The notes under the pieces are model-generated. The model worked only from the letters and a program-made list of their open reading frames with translations. It was not told the DNA's origin and did no database searches. Below are positions 41,637 through 51,141 of a stretch of 64,000 bases of DNA, one piece after another (within the stretch, counting starts at the first letter, position 1; the number at the start of each line of letters is the position of its first letter). The DNA comes from Marinobacterium aestuarii (GTDB lineage: Bacteria > Pseudomonadota > Gammaproteobacteria > Pseudomonadales > Balneatricaceae): the NCBI RefSeq assembly GCF_001651805.1, contig NZ_CP015839.1, forward strand, positions 3,162,001-3,226,000. Direction: 5' to 3'. The position numbers and the translations under genes were made by a program.

Positions 41637-42998
41637 CTATTCAGATAGAGGGGTTAACGTACCGGTTTTACGGCCACTTCTGACAAAAAGCTTATGCATT
41701 TCTTCGGCAGCGGCATTCAAAGCGGCAGCGGACGAAAGCTCTCCAATAAGCGCTTGATTTAGCTTGAGCTCGAGCACATCGACGACAGCCGCGCCTTCGG
41801 CATAACCGTATATCTGCTTGCCGTGCTCAATCGCGTCCTGGTAGGTATCCATCCAGCGAAACTCCCGCTGCAGTTTCAGATCGCTTGCGTACACGTCCCG
41901 CCGGACAGGTATCGCACCGGCTTCAGCATAGGCGTACTGCGCTTCATAGGTCAGAAACCACTTTGAGAAAGCTAAGGCTCCTTTCTTGCCACTATCGGAT
42001 GCGTTATGGGGGATGCCAAACACCCAGTTCGCGATTCCCACACCGGGACTTGCGTCCATCGAGGCGCTCGGCAATACACTGGACTCGATCTTGTCCACGA
42101 CCGCAGACTTGCGTGGATCATCGAAGTTTGGAAATGCAGCAACAACAGCATGGGCCTGCAAACCTTTGCCGGTTTGCAGTAGCTGGATCAAGTCACCCTG
42201 ACCAATGATGCCGTAATTCTCCGGGCCACACTTCTGGCTGACTTCAATAAATTTGTCCAGCGCCTGCTGTGCGGCCGGTGAGTTCAAGATCACACTGTAA
42301 TCACCATTCAGTGGATCTGCCACGAGATTGCCGCCATAACTAAGTAGGTAAGGCATGAAGGAATAAGTGACACCTCCACCACGCTGCCCAACCTGCAAAT
42401 AGCCGTATGTATCGGACGGATTATGCAGGGCCTCGCAATTTTTCAATACCTCATCAAACGTCCTGGCAGGCGACAGGCCTTTTTCCTTGAATACATCCCC
42501 TCGGTAGAATTGCAGTTGAATATTTCCGTTAGGTGAGTACCCCATCAACGTGCCCGAGTCACAGGTCCGAAACCTTTTACCTTGGTCCCAGCAACCACTG
42601 TCATCGTAGGCGTAGACTTCGTCCGGCACTTCAAAGGCAGGATCGATATCCGTCAGGGGCGTGAGAAAGCCACCTTCGTAGAATTCAATCGTCCATGGGC
42701 TGTCGATATTCACAAGGTCAAGAGGGCTCGTTCCGGGGCTGCGCACAGCGGCACGGGCTTTCTCAAGCATGCCGTTAAAAGGCGTCACTTCCAGACTGAC
42801 CCTGTTCCCTGTCTGCTCTTCGTAGAGCTCCACCACAGCCTCGAATCCCCGGTACCAGGGGGATGAATTTATCAGGATCGTGATGGGTTCTTGTTTTCCA
42901 ACATCAACGTAGCTGTCTGTCGCATATACGGTGCCGCTTACCAGCATGAGTGCGCCGGCAGCGAGACCGAGTGCGGATGAAAGACGAAATTTTTCCAT
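41637..42998 (-). CDS. Extracellular solute-binding protein, family 1
   Basis: A 453-residue periplasmic binding protein. A signal peptide ends near GTVYA. The mature part has the two-lobed family-1 pattern, beginning EPITILINSSPWYRGFEAVV. At least four cysteines in the mature part may form disulfides. AGGGTGG a few bases upstream favours the ATG at 42998 over a GTG at 43007. It is the first gene of the importer operon, divergent from the LysR gene, and sets specificity for the transporter. The presence of a sulfatase across the regulator suggests a sulfated sugar or other sulfate ester. Confidence 0.9.
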   Translation of the reverse strand: MEKFRLSSALGLAAGALMLVSGTVYATDSYVDVGKQEPITILINSSPWYRGFEAVVELYEEQTGNRVSLEVTPFNGMLEKARAAVRSPGTSPLDLVNIDSPWTIEFYEGGFLTPLTDIDPAFEVPDEVYAYDDSGCWDQGKRFRTCDSGTLMGYSPNGNIQLQFYRGDVFKEKGLSPARTFDEVLKNCEALHNPSDTYGYLQVGQRGGGVTYSFMPYLLSYGGNLVADPLNGDYSVILNSPAAQQALDKFIEVSQKCGPENYGIIGQGDLIQLLQTGKGLQAHAVVAAFPNFDDPRKSAVVDKIESSVLPSASMDASPGVGIANWVFGIPHNASDSGKKGALAFSKWFLTYEAQYAYAEAGAIPVRRDVYASDLKLQREFRWMDTYQDAIEHGKQIYGYAEGAAVVDVLELKLNQALIGELSSAAALNAAAEEMHKLFVRSGRKTGTLTPLSE

Positions 42999-43159
42999 GG
43001 ATACCACCCTTGGTTACTCTTGTTGTATTTATAGCGTCGATCGGCTTTGCCAATCCGAGGGCTCCGGCTCGGGCTGTTAACGTCGGCTGCTGACGGCTCA
43101 CAAAACCCACCAAACTCAGTGTCTTCAATCATCCTATGCGTTTCAATTTCTGCATGATA

Positions 43160-43174
43160 ATGATATTAAGTCAT
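43160..43174. promoter_or_regulatory. Candidate LysR-type binding site
   Basis: ATGATATTAAGTCAT contains the dyad TGA-N7-TCA, which fits the T-N11-A rule for LysR-type regulators. It lies 26 bp before the LysR start codon in the divergent promoter region of the importer operon. Confidence 0.45.
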
Positions 43175-43199
43175 TCTAACCATAACTTAAGGTGATGAT

Positions 43200-44084
43200 A
43201 TGGACCGCAGAATTCATGCGTTTCTCGCGGTTGCCCGGTCCGGGAATCTAACCCAGGCGGCTGAAAGCATTGCCCTTTCACAGCCGGCCCTGACAAAGAC
43301 CATTCGAATGCTGGAGCATGAATTCGGAGGTCAGCTGTTTGAGCGCTCCAGGCGCGGCATGAAGCTGACGGCAGTGGGGGAAGCCCTGCTCAAACACGCC
43401 GAAAACATAGAGCTGCAATACCGACTCGCCCACGAGAAGACCAGGGCCGTCCGGGATGGTGAGGTTTCGAAATTCAGTATCGCAGCCGGCGTTGTCTATC
43501 ATTCGGACGTTGCGTTGCAGCTCATCGAGCGCCTCGCCCAGGAGTTCCCGATGACAAAGCTCAGATTGAGCTTTGAAGGCCCGAACTCCGCGCTTCCAAA
43601 GTTGCTGGACGGCGAGGTAGACCTCTTTCTGGGGGCCCTTATTGGCGGCGCTCCAGAGGGGATAAAGAGCTTATGGCTGATGAAAATTGAAGAATGTGCA
43701 TATTGCTCCCGCAACCATCCGCTCGCCAACGCCGAAACAATTGCAATCGCTGATTTGGTTGACTGCCAGTGGATAATCCCAAGTCGTACGCCAGAGCTGA
43801 ACATGAGATTGCAGGATTTTTATGCCAGTCATTCGCTGCCGCCGCCCAATATCAGCATCGAGATCGATGCAATCAGCGGTGTTTGTAATGTGGCAAGCCG
43901 ATCGCAACACCTGACCCTGCTGCCGCAAGTGCTGGAACGGGACGCGGCAAAATATGACCTGGTCCGGCTAAAGCAGCTGCCGCCGATATGGCAATTCAGT
44001 TCCGGGGCCCTGTTCCGTGAGTCGTCGGAGTCGTACAGGATCGTTCAGCGGATACTGGCATTGATCCCGACCCTGCTCAGCTGA
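43200..44084 (+). CDS. LysR-family regulator of the sulfatase/importer cassette
   Basis: A 294-residue regulator. The N-terminal helix-turn-helix reads AVARSGNLTQAAESIALSQP and continues to LEHEFGGQLFERS. The C-terminal substrate-binding domain senses an inducer. AAGGTG precedes the ATG. It lies between the importer operon (divergent) and the sulfatase gene (same strand), so it very likely controls both. Confidence 0.92.
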   Translation: MDRRIHAFLAVARSGNLTQAAESIALSQPALTKTIRMLEHEFGGQLFERSRRGMKLTAVGEALLKHAENIELQYRLAHEKTRAVRDGEVSKFSIAAGVVYHSDVALQLIERLAQEFPMTKLRLSFEGPNSALPKLLDGEVDLFLGALIGGAPEGIKSLWLMKIEECAYCSRNHPLANAETIAIADLVDCQWIIPSRTPELNMRLQDFYASHSLPPPNISIEIDAISGVCNVASRSQHLTLLPQVLERDAAKYDLVRLKQLPPIWQFSSGALFRESSESYRIVQRILALIPTLLS

Positions 44085-44277
44085 CCGCCATAGGGTTATC
44101 CGATAAGCCCCCGGCATTATGTGTGTTGTGTTACCTGTCAGCGCAGGGCAAGACAGGAACGAAGTGAGTCGTATTATTCGTTTTAGTTATCGATACGGAC
44201 AAAACATTTGATTATACGCTATGAAACATCGTTGCTACCTTGCTGGAAACGAAGACGCGAACCCGCGGAGGAACAAC

Positions 44278-45684
44278 ATGTCCAAGCCCAACATTATTGT
44301 ATTCTTTACCGATCAGCAGCGGCACGACACCACCGGTGTACATGGTAACCCGATGGGGCTCACACCCAACTTCGACCGGATAGCCAGGTCCGGCACACAC
44401 CTTTATCATTCATTCTCAACCCAGCCTCTGTGCGGTCCGGCCCGTGCCACGATGCAAACCGGGCAATTCTCCACGCAAACCGGCGTCTTTCGCAACGGTA
44501 TCACGCTGAGTGAAGATGCCGAGACGATGGCCAAGGTGTTTAACCGCAATGGCTACTCAACCGGCTACATCGGTAAATGGCACCTCGGGGGAGCTGACCC
44601 CGTGCCTAAAAACATGCGCGGAGGCTACCAGAGCTGGCTCGGCGCGAACCTGGTGGAACATATCTCTGACGCCTATGACGCCATCCTGTTCGACGAGGAT
44701 GGCAACCCGAAAAAACTGCCTGGATACCGTGTTGATGCGGTCACTGATGCCGCGATACGGTATTGCAATACCCATCAGGACGACCCCTTCATGCTGTTCG
44801 TATCCCTCCTGGAACCCCATCATCAAAACCATATAGACGACTACCCGGCTCCCGATGGCTACCGTGAAGCCTGTGCGGCAAACCTGTGGACACCGCCCGA
44901 CTTGATGACTTACAAGGGCACGAGCCCGTGGCAGCTTAGTGGTTACTACGGGATGGTGAAACGGATTGACGAGGCATTTGGTCGCTTGATGGACGCCCTG
45001 AAGAGCCTGGACATGCTCGACAACACCATTGTGCTGTTCACTACGGACCATGGGTGCCACTTCAAGACCCGCAATGATGAATACAAGCGTGCTTGCCACG
45101 AGAGCGCAGTGCGCATTCCAACGCTGATTACCGGCCCGGGGTTTAACGCCGGCGGCCAGGTCAGGGGGCTTTTCGGCACCGTTGATGTTGCCCCGACCCT
45201 TATTGATGCTGCGGGCCTTGAAGTGCCCAACAGCATGGTCGGCAAATCCGTACTGCCCCTGGTTCGGGATGCGCGTGCGCCCTGGCGCCAGGACCTGTTC
45301 TTTCAGATCAGTGAAACCGAGACCGGCCGTGCGCTAAGAACCCATCGATGGAAATATGGCGTCACGTCGGACTATGACCGACATCATGCCGGTGCCGAGA
45401 TTTACCGTGAGAGCTATCTCTACGACCTCGATACTGACCCCTACGAGCTGGTCAATCTAATCGGCATGGCCCCTTTCCGCGAGCTTGCGGACCAGTTGAA
45501 AGAGAGACTATTGGCGTGGATCGCCGAGGTTGAAGATGGGAGCCGACCGGTTATAGAGAATGCAGCCGAGGTTCCCGCGGGGCAGCATCGCCTCAAGGCG
45601 ACCGATCTGATGGCCCTGCAGCAATACGAACGCCTTGGTTTAGGCAACGGAGTGAGCGAAGGCACAGCAAAACGCCGGGCATAA
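44278..45684 (+). CDS. Type I (formylglycine-dependent) sulfatase
   Basis: A 468-residue sulfatase. The N-terminus PNIIVFFTDQQRHDTTGVHG carries metal-binding aspartates. The modification site is CGPAR (Cys 52), matching CxPxR, which an FGE-type enzyme would convert to formylglycine. The second motif GYIGKWHLGG and the C-terminal metal site FTTDHGCHFKTR are present. No signal peptide is seen at the chosen start, so it acts in the cytoplasm on imported substrate. GGAGG six bases before ATG 44278 fixes the start. Arylsulfatase, choline sulfatase and sugar sulfatase activities are all possible. Confidence 0.92.
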   Translation: MSKPNIIVFFTDQQRHDTTGVHGNPMGLTPNFDRIARSGTHLYHSFSTQPLCGPARATMQTGQFSTQTGVFRNGITLSEDAETMAKVFNRNGYSTGYIGKWHLGGADPVPKNMRGGYQSWLGANLVEHISDAYDAILFDEDGNPKKLPGYRVDAVTDAAIRYCNTHQDDPFMLFVSLLEPHHQNHIDDYPAPDGYREACAANLWTPPDLMTYKGTSPWQLSGYYGMVKRIDEAFGRLMDALKSLDMLDNTIVLFTTDHGCHFKTRNDEYKRACHESAVRIPTLITGPGFNAGGQVRGLFGTVDVAPTLIDAAGLEVPNSMVGKSVLPLVRDARAPWRQDLFFQISETETGRALRTHRWKYGVTSDYDRHHAGAEIYRESYLYDLDTDPYELVNLIGMAPFRELADQLKERLLAWIAEVEDGSRPVIENAAEVPAGQHRLKATDLMALQQYERLGLGNGVSEGTAKRRA

Positions 45685-45705
45685 ACCCCATGACTCCACG
45701 CCCCC

Positions 45706-45735
45706 AGCCTGGCTGACCCAACGTCATGCCAGGCT
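45706..45735 (+). terminator. Hairpin after the sulfatase gene
   Basis: AGCCTGGCTGAC pairs with GTCA and GCCAGGCT (one bulged T), a twelve-base-pair stem 22 bases after the stop codon. No T-tract follows, so termination may be inefficient or need Rho. Confidence 0.5.
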
Positions 45736-45861
45736 GACTGAAGCCCCCCCGGGCATTGCGCGCCTGAACTCAGCACACTAAATACCACCACGGCATCAGG
45801 CCTTGTGTTCGCGTTTCCGCTTGCCGCTTTACCCTCGGCCCTTGCACCTCCCCGCTTTTGA

Positions 45862-46767
45862 TCAGCCCTTGCCGCGGGTGCGGGTCTTGTGGCTGCTGGC
45901 ATTCTTTTCAATGAACTGGATGATACGGTCCGCGACATCGAGCCCCGTGGCAGCTTCGATGCCTTCCAGGCCCGGTGAAGAGTTGACTTCCATCACCAGC
46001 GGACCGTGGTTGGAGCGCAGAATATCCACTCCTGCCACGTTCAGACCCATGGTGCGGGCGGCGCGCACGGCGGTGCTGCGCTCTTCGGGGGTCAGGCGCA
46101 CCAGGCTGGCGGCACCGCCACGGTGCAGGTTGGAGCGAAACTCTCCCGCCTTGGCCTGGCGTTTCATGGCCGCAATGACCTTGTCGCCGATCACGAAGCA
46201 GCGAATATCGGCACCGCCGGCTTCCTTGATGTATTCCTGCACCATGACCGAGGCCTTGAGCCCCATGAAAGCTTCGAGCACGCTTTCCGCCGCCTGGCGG
46301 GTTTCGGCCAGTACCACACCGATACCCTGGGTGCCTTCGAGCAACTTGATCACCAGGGGCGCGCCGCCGACCATTTTCACCAGGTCCGGGATATCGGACG
46401 GCTTGTTGGCAAAGCCGGTAATCGGCAGGCCTATGCCCTTGCGTGACAGCAACTGCATGGAACGCAGCTTGTCACGGGAGCGGGAAATGGCCACCGATTC
46501 GTTCAGCGGATAGGTACCCATCATTTCGAACTGACGCAACACCGCCGTGCCGTAAAAGGTAACAGAGGCGCCGATACGGGGAATAACCGCATCAAAATCA
46601 CTCAGAACCTCACCTTTTACGTGGATCTCGGGATGCTGCATATTGATGTTCATGTAGCACTTGAGCACATCGACAACCTGTACATCATGACCACGTGCCT
46701 TGGCAGCTTCAACCATGCGGCGGGTCGAGTACAGCTGCGCATTGCGGGAAAGAATTGCCAACTTCAT
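45862..46767 (-). CDS. rimK: RimK, ribosomal protein S6 glutamate ligase family
   Basis: A 301-residue ATP-grasp ligase. It starts [20 protein letters not shown] as RimK proteins do. The ATP-binding motifs are in [19 protein letters not shown] and the metal-binding end in [16 protein letters not shown]. RimK adds glutamate residues to the C-terminus of ribosomal protein S6. AGGAG lies seven bases before the ATG, and the start overlaps the stop of the rimB-like gene (ATGA). The C-terminal tail is basic ([11 protein letters not shown]). Confidence 0.93.
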   Translation of the reverse strand: MKLAILSRNAQLYSTRRMVEAAKARGHDVQVVDVLKCYMNINMQHPEIHVKGEVLSDFDAVIPRIGASVTFYGTAVLRQFEMMGTYPLNESVAISRSRDKLRSMQLLSRKGIGLPITGFANKPSDIPDLVKMVGGAPLVIKLLEGTQGIGVVLAETRQAAESVLEAFMGLKASVMVQEYIKEAGGADIRCFVIGDKVIAAMKRQAKAGEFRSNLHRGGAASLVRLTPEERSTAVRAARTMGLNVAGVDILRSNHGPLVMEVNSSPGLEGIEAATGLDVADRIIQFIEKNASSHKTRTRGKG

Positions 46768-47192
46768 GGCTGTGCTCCTAACAAAAATGAGGCCGCCGGA
46801 TCGACGGCAAAACGGTTCAGCATGGCAGTGCGCCCCAGCAACATGCGAAAGCGCATGCTGTCGCGGTTGGTCAGCGTCATTTCGATGGGCCATTCATGCT
46901 CGCCCATACGCGCCAGGGTCTGAATGACGATACGCTTTTCGCGATGGCCGCCGGAATCGGAGACCTGCCGCTCGTCCAGTACCGGCGCCACAAAATGCAG
47001 CACCGTCTCCTGGTTGTTCTGTACGGGATGCACATCGGCTGCGACCCAGAGCGCGCCGCGCTCGTAGAAGGGCTCAAGCTTGAATGCATGCAAGCAGGAT
47101 GTGCGGGCACCGGTATCGACCTTGGCCTTGATACGATCAATCCCCAGCTCCGGCAGCGACAGCCACTCGCGCCAACCTATTGTTTCCAGCAT
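46764..47192 (-). CDS. rimB: RimB, retropepsin-like aspartic peptidase
   Basis: A 142-residue protein of the COG4067 family. The motif [13 protein letters not shown] carries the retropepsin-type Asp-Thr-Gly, and [12 protein letters not shown] the family's second conserved element. In pseudomonads RimB works with RimK to tune S6 glutamylation. It is translationally coupled to rimK. No rimA-like gene is present here. Confidence 0.88.
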   Translation of the reverse strand: MLETIGWREWLSLPELGIDRIKAKVDTGARTSCLHAFKLEPFYERGALWVAADVHPVQNNQETVLHFVAPVLDERQVSDSGGHREKRIVIQTLARMGEHEWPIEMTLTNRDSMRFRMLLGRTAMLNRFAVDPAASFLLGAQP

Positions 47193-47219
47193 GACGTTAA
47201 TCCCTGCAGTTGAGCGCCA

Positions 47220-48203
47220 TCAAAGCCAGCGCTTGCGGCGGAAAAGCCAGATTTGAACCGCGACCAGCACGATCAGAAACAGCGAAAACTCCGTAAAGGC
47301 CGAGGGGTTTTCCGCCCCCGGCACCCCCCCGACGTTAATCCCCAGCAGCCCGGTCAGAAAGCCCAGCGGCAGAAAAATCGCCGCCACCAGCGACAAGACA
47401 TAGAGCCGGCTGTTGAGCTGATCGGACATGCGGCTCATCAGCTCTTCCTGGGTAACGGCCGCCCGTTCGCGTACCGCATCCAGATCTTCGATATGCCGCA
47501 CCAGCCGGTCGGACACCTCGCGCATGCGCATGCGTGCCTGATCATCCATCCAGCCAAGCGGCTCGCTCACCACCCGTGCCAGTGCCTCGCGCTGCGGTGC
47601 CAGGTAACGCCGCAGGCCAATGGTCTGGCGACGCAGCTGGGCCAGGGGCTGGCGCAGCTCGCCATTGCCACTGTACAGCACCTGTTCTTCAAGGTCCGCG
47701 ACCCGGTCTTCGAATTCATCCACCGTATCACTCATGCGCATCACCAGGCCGTCGGCCAGGCGCACGAGGAAATCGCCGCTGTCCGTTGGGCCCACACCAC
47801 TGCGCATCTCGGCCACCAGATCGGACACCGACAGCAACTGGCGCTTGCGCGTGCTGACGATCAGATCCTGGGTGAGATACAGCCGGATAGACACCATGTC
47901 TTCGGGATTCGCTTCCGGGTTGAGGTTGACGCCACGCAGGGCCAGCAACAATCCGGCGCCCAGCAGGGCGGCACGGGGTCGCGTTTCCTCGGTCAGCAGG
48001 GAGTCCACCGCCAGGGACGGCAGACCGCTATGATCCGTCAACCAGCTGCGGCTGTCTGCATGGGTATAGTCGAAGTGCAGCCACAGCAAGCCCTGGGACG
48101 GATCCCAGTGCCCGACCTCGTCCCAGCTCAGCTCGCGGGCAGCGCCCTTGCGATCGAGCAGCATTGCGTAAATCAAACCGTCAGGGCCATGCAGTGGCGT
48201 CAT
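47220..48203 (-). CDS. zntB: Zinc transporter ZntB (CorA superfamily)
   Basis: A 327-residue CorA-type transporter. The N-terminal 260 residues are the cytoplasmic funnel with a long coiled-coil stalk. Two C-terminal helices follow, joined by the signature loop GINVGGVPG, which marks ZntB rather than CorA (GMN). ZntB moves zinc with protons. It lies directly upstream of rimB on the same strand with a 27-bp gap and may be co-transcribed. Confidence 0.92.
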   Translation of the reverse strand: MTPLHGPDGLIYAMLLDRKGAARELSWDEVGHWDPSQGLLWLHFDYTHADSRSWLTDHSGLPSLAVDSLLTEETRPRAALLGAGLLLALRGVNLNPEANPEDMVSIRLYLTQDLIVSTRKRQLLSVSDLVAEMRSGVGPTDSGDFLVRLADGLVMRMSDTVDEFEDRVADLEEQVLYSGNGELRQPLAQLRRQTIGLRRYLAPQREALARVVSEPLGWMDDQARMRMREVSDRLVRHIEDLDAVRERAAVTQEELMSRMSDQLNSRLYVLSLVAAIFLPLGFLTGLLGINVGGVPGAENPSAFTEFSLFLIVLVAVQIWLFRRKRWL

Positions 48204-48260
48204 GCCTGCATCCTTATATTCATACCAGTATAGTTCCAGGCATCCGGGCGCCGGGTACGA

Positions 48261-49271
48261 CTAGAGCAGCCGCAGCGAGGGTTCCTGCAGAGCGGCAAAC
48301 TGCTCGCGCAACTCGAGGATATGTTCGCTCCAGTAACGCTCGGTGTTGAACCAGGGGAAGGCACGGGGGAAAGCAGGATCAGCCCAGCGCCGCGCCAGCC
48401 AGGCGGAATAATGCATGATGCGCAACGTACGCAGCGCCTCTATCTGGCGCAGCTCGCGCGGGTGAAAGTCATAAAACTCGTTATAGCCTTCCACCACTTC
48501 GCACAGCTGCCGCTGCTGGCTGTCGCGATCACCCGACAGCAGCATCCAGATATCCTGTACCGCAGGCGCCATGCGAGCATCGTCGAAATCGACAAAGTTG
48601 GGGGTATTGTCGCGCCAGAGTACGTTGCCGGCATGACAGTCGCCGTGTACCCGGATCAGGGTTGTGGATTCCGCCATGGCCTCATCCACCAGCTTGAGCA
48701 CATCGCGACTCAGGGTTTCATAGGCCGGACGCAGATCCCGCGGGATAAAGTCCTCGCGCAGCAACGCCACGCTGGCATGACCGTAGGTTTGGCTGTTGAG
48801 CACCGGACGGTGCACGAACGGCATTTTCGCCCCTATGGCGTGCATGCGCCCCAGAAACCGGCCCAGAATGAGCAGATTATCCAGATCATCAAATTCCGGT
48901 GCGCGGCCGCCACGACGCGGATAGAGCGCAAACCAGAAGTCCCCGCGCTGGAACAGGCTGCGCCCGCTTTCGTCGCGCCAGGGCGCCACCACCGGCAGTT
49001 CATACTCTTCCATCTCGTAGCAGAGCGCATGCTCTTCCAGAATCTGAGCTTCGCTCCAGCGATGGGGCCGGTAAAACTTGGCGATCAGCGGAGGCTGTTC
49101 CTCGATGCCAACCTGATAGACGCGGTTTTCATAGCTGTTGAGGGGGAAAATAACGCCATCACACAGATAGCCAAGTTCCTCCACCGCATCCATGATGAAT
49201 TCCGGTGTCAGAGCCTCGAAAGGGTGCAGCGCAAGGTCCGCGGCCGAGCCAGAGTTGTGGTCAGTCACCAC
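48261..49271 (-). CDS. srkA: Stress-response kinase SrkA (YihE/RdoA)
   Basis: A 336-residue kinase of the choline-kinase-like fold. The catalytic loop is VHGDCHAGNVLW and the metal site FVDFDDARMAPAVQDIWML. SrkA counters programmed death and Cpx/oxidative stress in enteric bacteria. The start is a GTG at 49271 (or the next GTG at 49268), overlapping the end of the DUF2750 gene by about ten bases, so translation is coupled. Confidence 0.92.
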   Translation of the reverse strand: MVTDHNSGSAADLALHPFEALTPEFIMDAVEELGYLCDGVIFPLNSYENRVYQVGIEEQPPLIAKFYRPHRWSEAQILEEHALCYEMEEYELPVVAPWRDESGRSLFQRGDFWFALYPRRGGRAPEFDDLDNLLILGRFLGRMHAIGAKMPFVHRPVLNSQTYGHASVALLREDFIPRDLRPAYETLSRDVLKLVDEAMAESTTLIRVHGDCHAGNVLWRDNTPNFVDFDDARMAPAVQDIWMLLSGDRDSQQRQLCEVVEGYNEFYDFHPRELRQIEALRTLRIMHYSAWLARRWADPAFPRAFPWFNTERYWSEHILELREQFAALQEPSLRLL

Positions 49272-49659
49272 CGGCTCCCAACAGCGCTTCGATCGACTCC
49301 GTCAGATCGCCGGCCGACAGCAGCACGCCTTCTTCATCAGCACGCGGGAATACCGCCACCAGAATGCCGTCTTCGTCCAGCCCCGGAGACCAGCGCTCGA
49401 ACCAGGCCTGCAGGTCGATTTTCAATGCTTCGCAACCTTCCCAGCCGTCAGTGGCCCAGTCCAGCGCGTAGTCTGGGTGGGGCCATACCGGCAGGCAGCT
49501 CTCGCCATCATCGGTGTTCAGCATGACACAGCCTTCAGCGTCGCTCAGGCTCCATATCTCTTCCCAGTCTGCCACTTTTTGCAGAAAGTGATCGAATCGC
49601 TCCTGCGCGTCGCGGGCAATAACCTTGCCTCGCTGCTGCTCTGTCAGTTTGTACGTCAT
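49261..49659 (-). CDS. DUF2750 protein
   Basis: A 132-residue acidic protein of unknown function. It begins MTYKLTEQQRGKVIARDAQE and contains the family pattern 'DHFLQKVADWEEIWSL' and LPVWPHPDYALDW. I start it at ATG 49659; the ATG 13 codons earlier encodes an unlikely basic tail. It is the first gene of a short operon with srkA. From 49660 to 50008 there is no gene, only a small CGAAAAC/GTTTTCG hairpin at 49756-49773. Confidence 0.85.
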   Translation of the reverse strand: MTYKLTEQQRGKVIARDAQERFDHFLQKVADWEEIWSLSDAEGCVMLNTDDGESCLPVWPHPDYALDWATDGWEGCEALKIDLQAWFERWSPGLDEDGILVAVFPRADEEGVLLSAGDLTESIEALLGAGGD

Positions 49660-50008
49660 GGTTCGGCCCTGCCTTTGAATATGGGCTCGCCGGTGCATCG
49701 GCGAATGCCGTGCAGCATGGACGAATGAGGCCGGCGGATCAAGTCGGGCCGGGGCCGAAAACGCCGGTTTTCGCCCCCTTTTGGCCGCTTTTTGGCTGCT
49801 ACACTACCTTCACCTCGGCTTCACCCCAACCTGGCCACAAAAGCGGCGATCAAACCGCTACAAAGGCATGAGGGCTACGGTAAATAGCGGGTAAAACAAG
49901 GCGATCAAAAGGTGATCAGCGCATGCACAGAGCCTCCCATATAGCAGCAGTAAAACCGCTGAGCGCACAAGAGCATCACACTCTCGCCCAGGCTCTGCTC
50001 CGCTACTG

Positions 50009-51034
50009 ATGCACAGCATCCGCCGCCATTCCATATTCGTATCCTGCCTTGCGCTTTCACTGCTGCTCGCTGCCTGCGCCGGCCCAGGCAGCCTGCCGGC
50101 CCCGCCTGCAGATGCAGCCATTGCCACAGAGGCCGAACACCAGCGTACCGAGGCGCTGATACTGCGGCACGCCCGCGAGGACCGCCTCGCCCGGGTGGCA
50201 CGCCCCCTGCTGATCGCAGCACTTGAACTGTGCCCGGCAACGCAACGCAGCGACTACGGCCTGCGTCTGCACAGCATAGACAGCTATACCCGCACGCTGC
50301 GCCCCGCCGCCCACACAGTCTACGGGCTTGATCAACGACCGACACTGCGCCCGCCGCTGCCCGATAGCCCCGCCGCCCAGGCCGGCCTTCACGCCGGTGA
50401 TCGCCTAGTGCGCCTGCAGGGCCGCACTGTTACAAGCGAAACCTATAACAGCGTCGATGCACAGCTGCGCGCGATGGCGGGGCCGCTCAGCCTGCAGATA
50501 GAACGCGGCAACAGCCTGATGAGCTTCACCCTGATGCCCGAAACACTGTGCGACTGGCCCGTGCGGCTCAATCGCAGCAGCGCCATCAATGCCCATGCCG
50601 ATGGCCGCGAAATTCGCGTCAACCAGGGAATGCTCAGCTATGCCCGGGACGATAACGAACTCGCCCTGGTGATTGCCCATGAGCTGGCTCACAACGGCCT
50701 GCAGCATATCGACAAGCAGCTGCGCAACCTGCTGCTTGGAGCGTTACTTGATCTGCTGGCCCTGACTCAGGGCTACCCGAGCCCCGGCATAGCCGCGACT
50801 CTGGGAATCCACCATCAGGCGCTGAACTGGGAACTGGAAGCCGACCTGCAGGCACTGGTGGTGCTGCACCGGGCCGGCGTGCCACTAGAACCGGGCGTCG
50901 AGTTCTGGCGCCGTCTGGGCACCGATTTTCCGACCGCCATTCGCCACAGTCGCGGCCTCACCCACCCCAGTACCGCCGAGCGCTACCTGCGTATGCAAAC
51001 GGCAGCGCAGGCTCTTCAGCAGAGCGACTCGTGA
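50009..51034 (+). CDS. Lipoprotein metallopeptidase, M48 family with PDZ domain
   Basis: A 341-residue envelope protease. The signal peptide ends in the lipobox LAAC (acylated Cys about 23). A PDZ-like segment follows (DSPAAQAGLHAGDRLVRLQG). The zinc site is HELAHNGLQH with the third ligand in NWELEADLQAL, the M48 pattern. It probably degrades or processes outer-membrane or periplasmic proteins, like BepA/LoiP. The start has no strong ribosome binding site. The stop codon lies within the first unit of a heptamer repeat array. Confidence 0.88.
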   Translation: MHSIRRHSIFVSCLALSLLLAACAGPGSLPAPPADAAIATEAEHQRTEALILRHAREDRLARVARPLLIAALELCPATQRSDYGLRLHSIDSYTRTLRPAAHTVYGLDQRPTLRPPLPDSPAAQAGLHAGDRLVRLQGRTVTSETYNSVDAQLRAMAGPLSLQIERGNSLMSFTLMPETLCDWPVRLNRSSAINAHADGREIRVNQGMLSYARDDNELALVIAHELAHNGLQHIDKQLRNLLLGALLDLLALTQGYPSPGIAATLGIHHQALNWELEADLQALVVLHRAGVPLEPGVEFWRRLGTDFPTAIRHSRGLTHPSTAERYLRMQTAAQALQQSDS

Positions 51035-51120
51035 TTGGTGATTGGTGATTGGTGATTAGTGATGGGTGATGGGTGATGGGTGATGGGTGGGCCTATTAAC
51101 GAATTACGAATTACAAATTA
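51031..51120. repeat. Second heptamer tandem array with an inverted arm
   Basis: Eight heptamers (three GTGATTG, one GTGATTA, four GTGATGG) occupy 51031-51086. Three CGAATTA-type units follow at 51100-51120. The plan is the same as at 19216-19303: one purine/T arm, a short spacer, then an arm close to its inverse complement. Confidence 0.82.
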
Positions 51121-51141
51121 CAAGAAGCGGCAGGCAGTAAG

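Noticed and set aside
49756-49773. CGAAAAC/GTTTTCG hairpin as a terminator
   Set aside because: No gene ends next to it in either direction; it lies between two gene starts.
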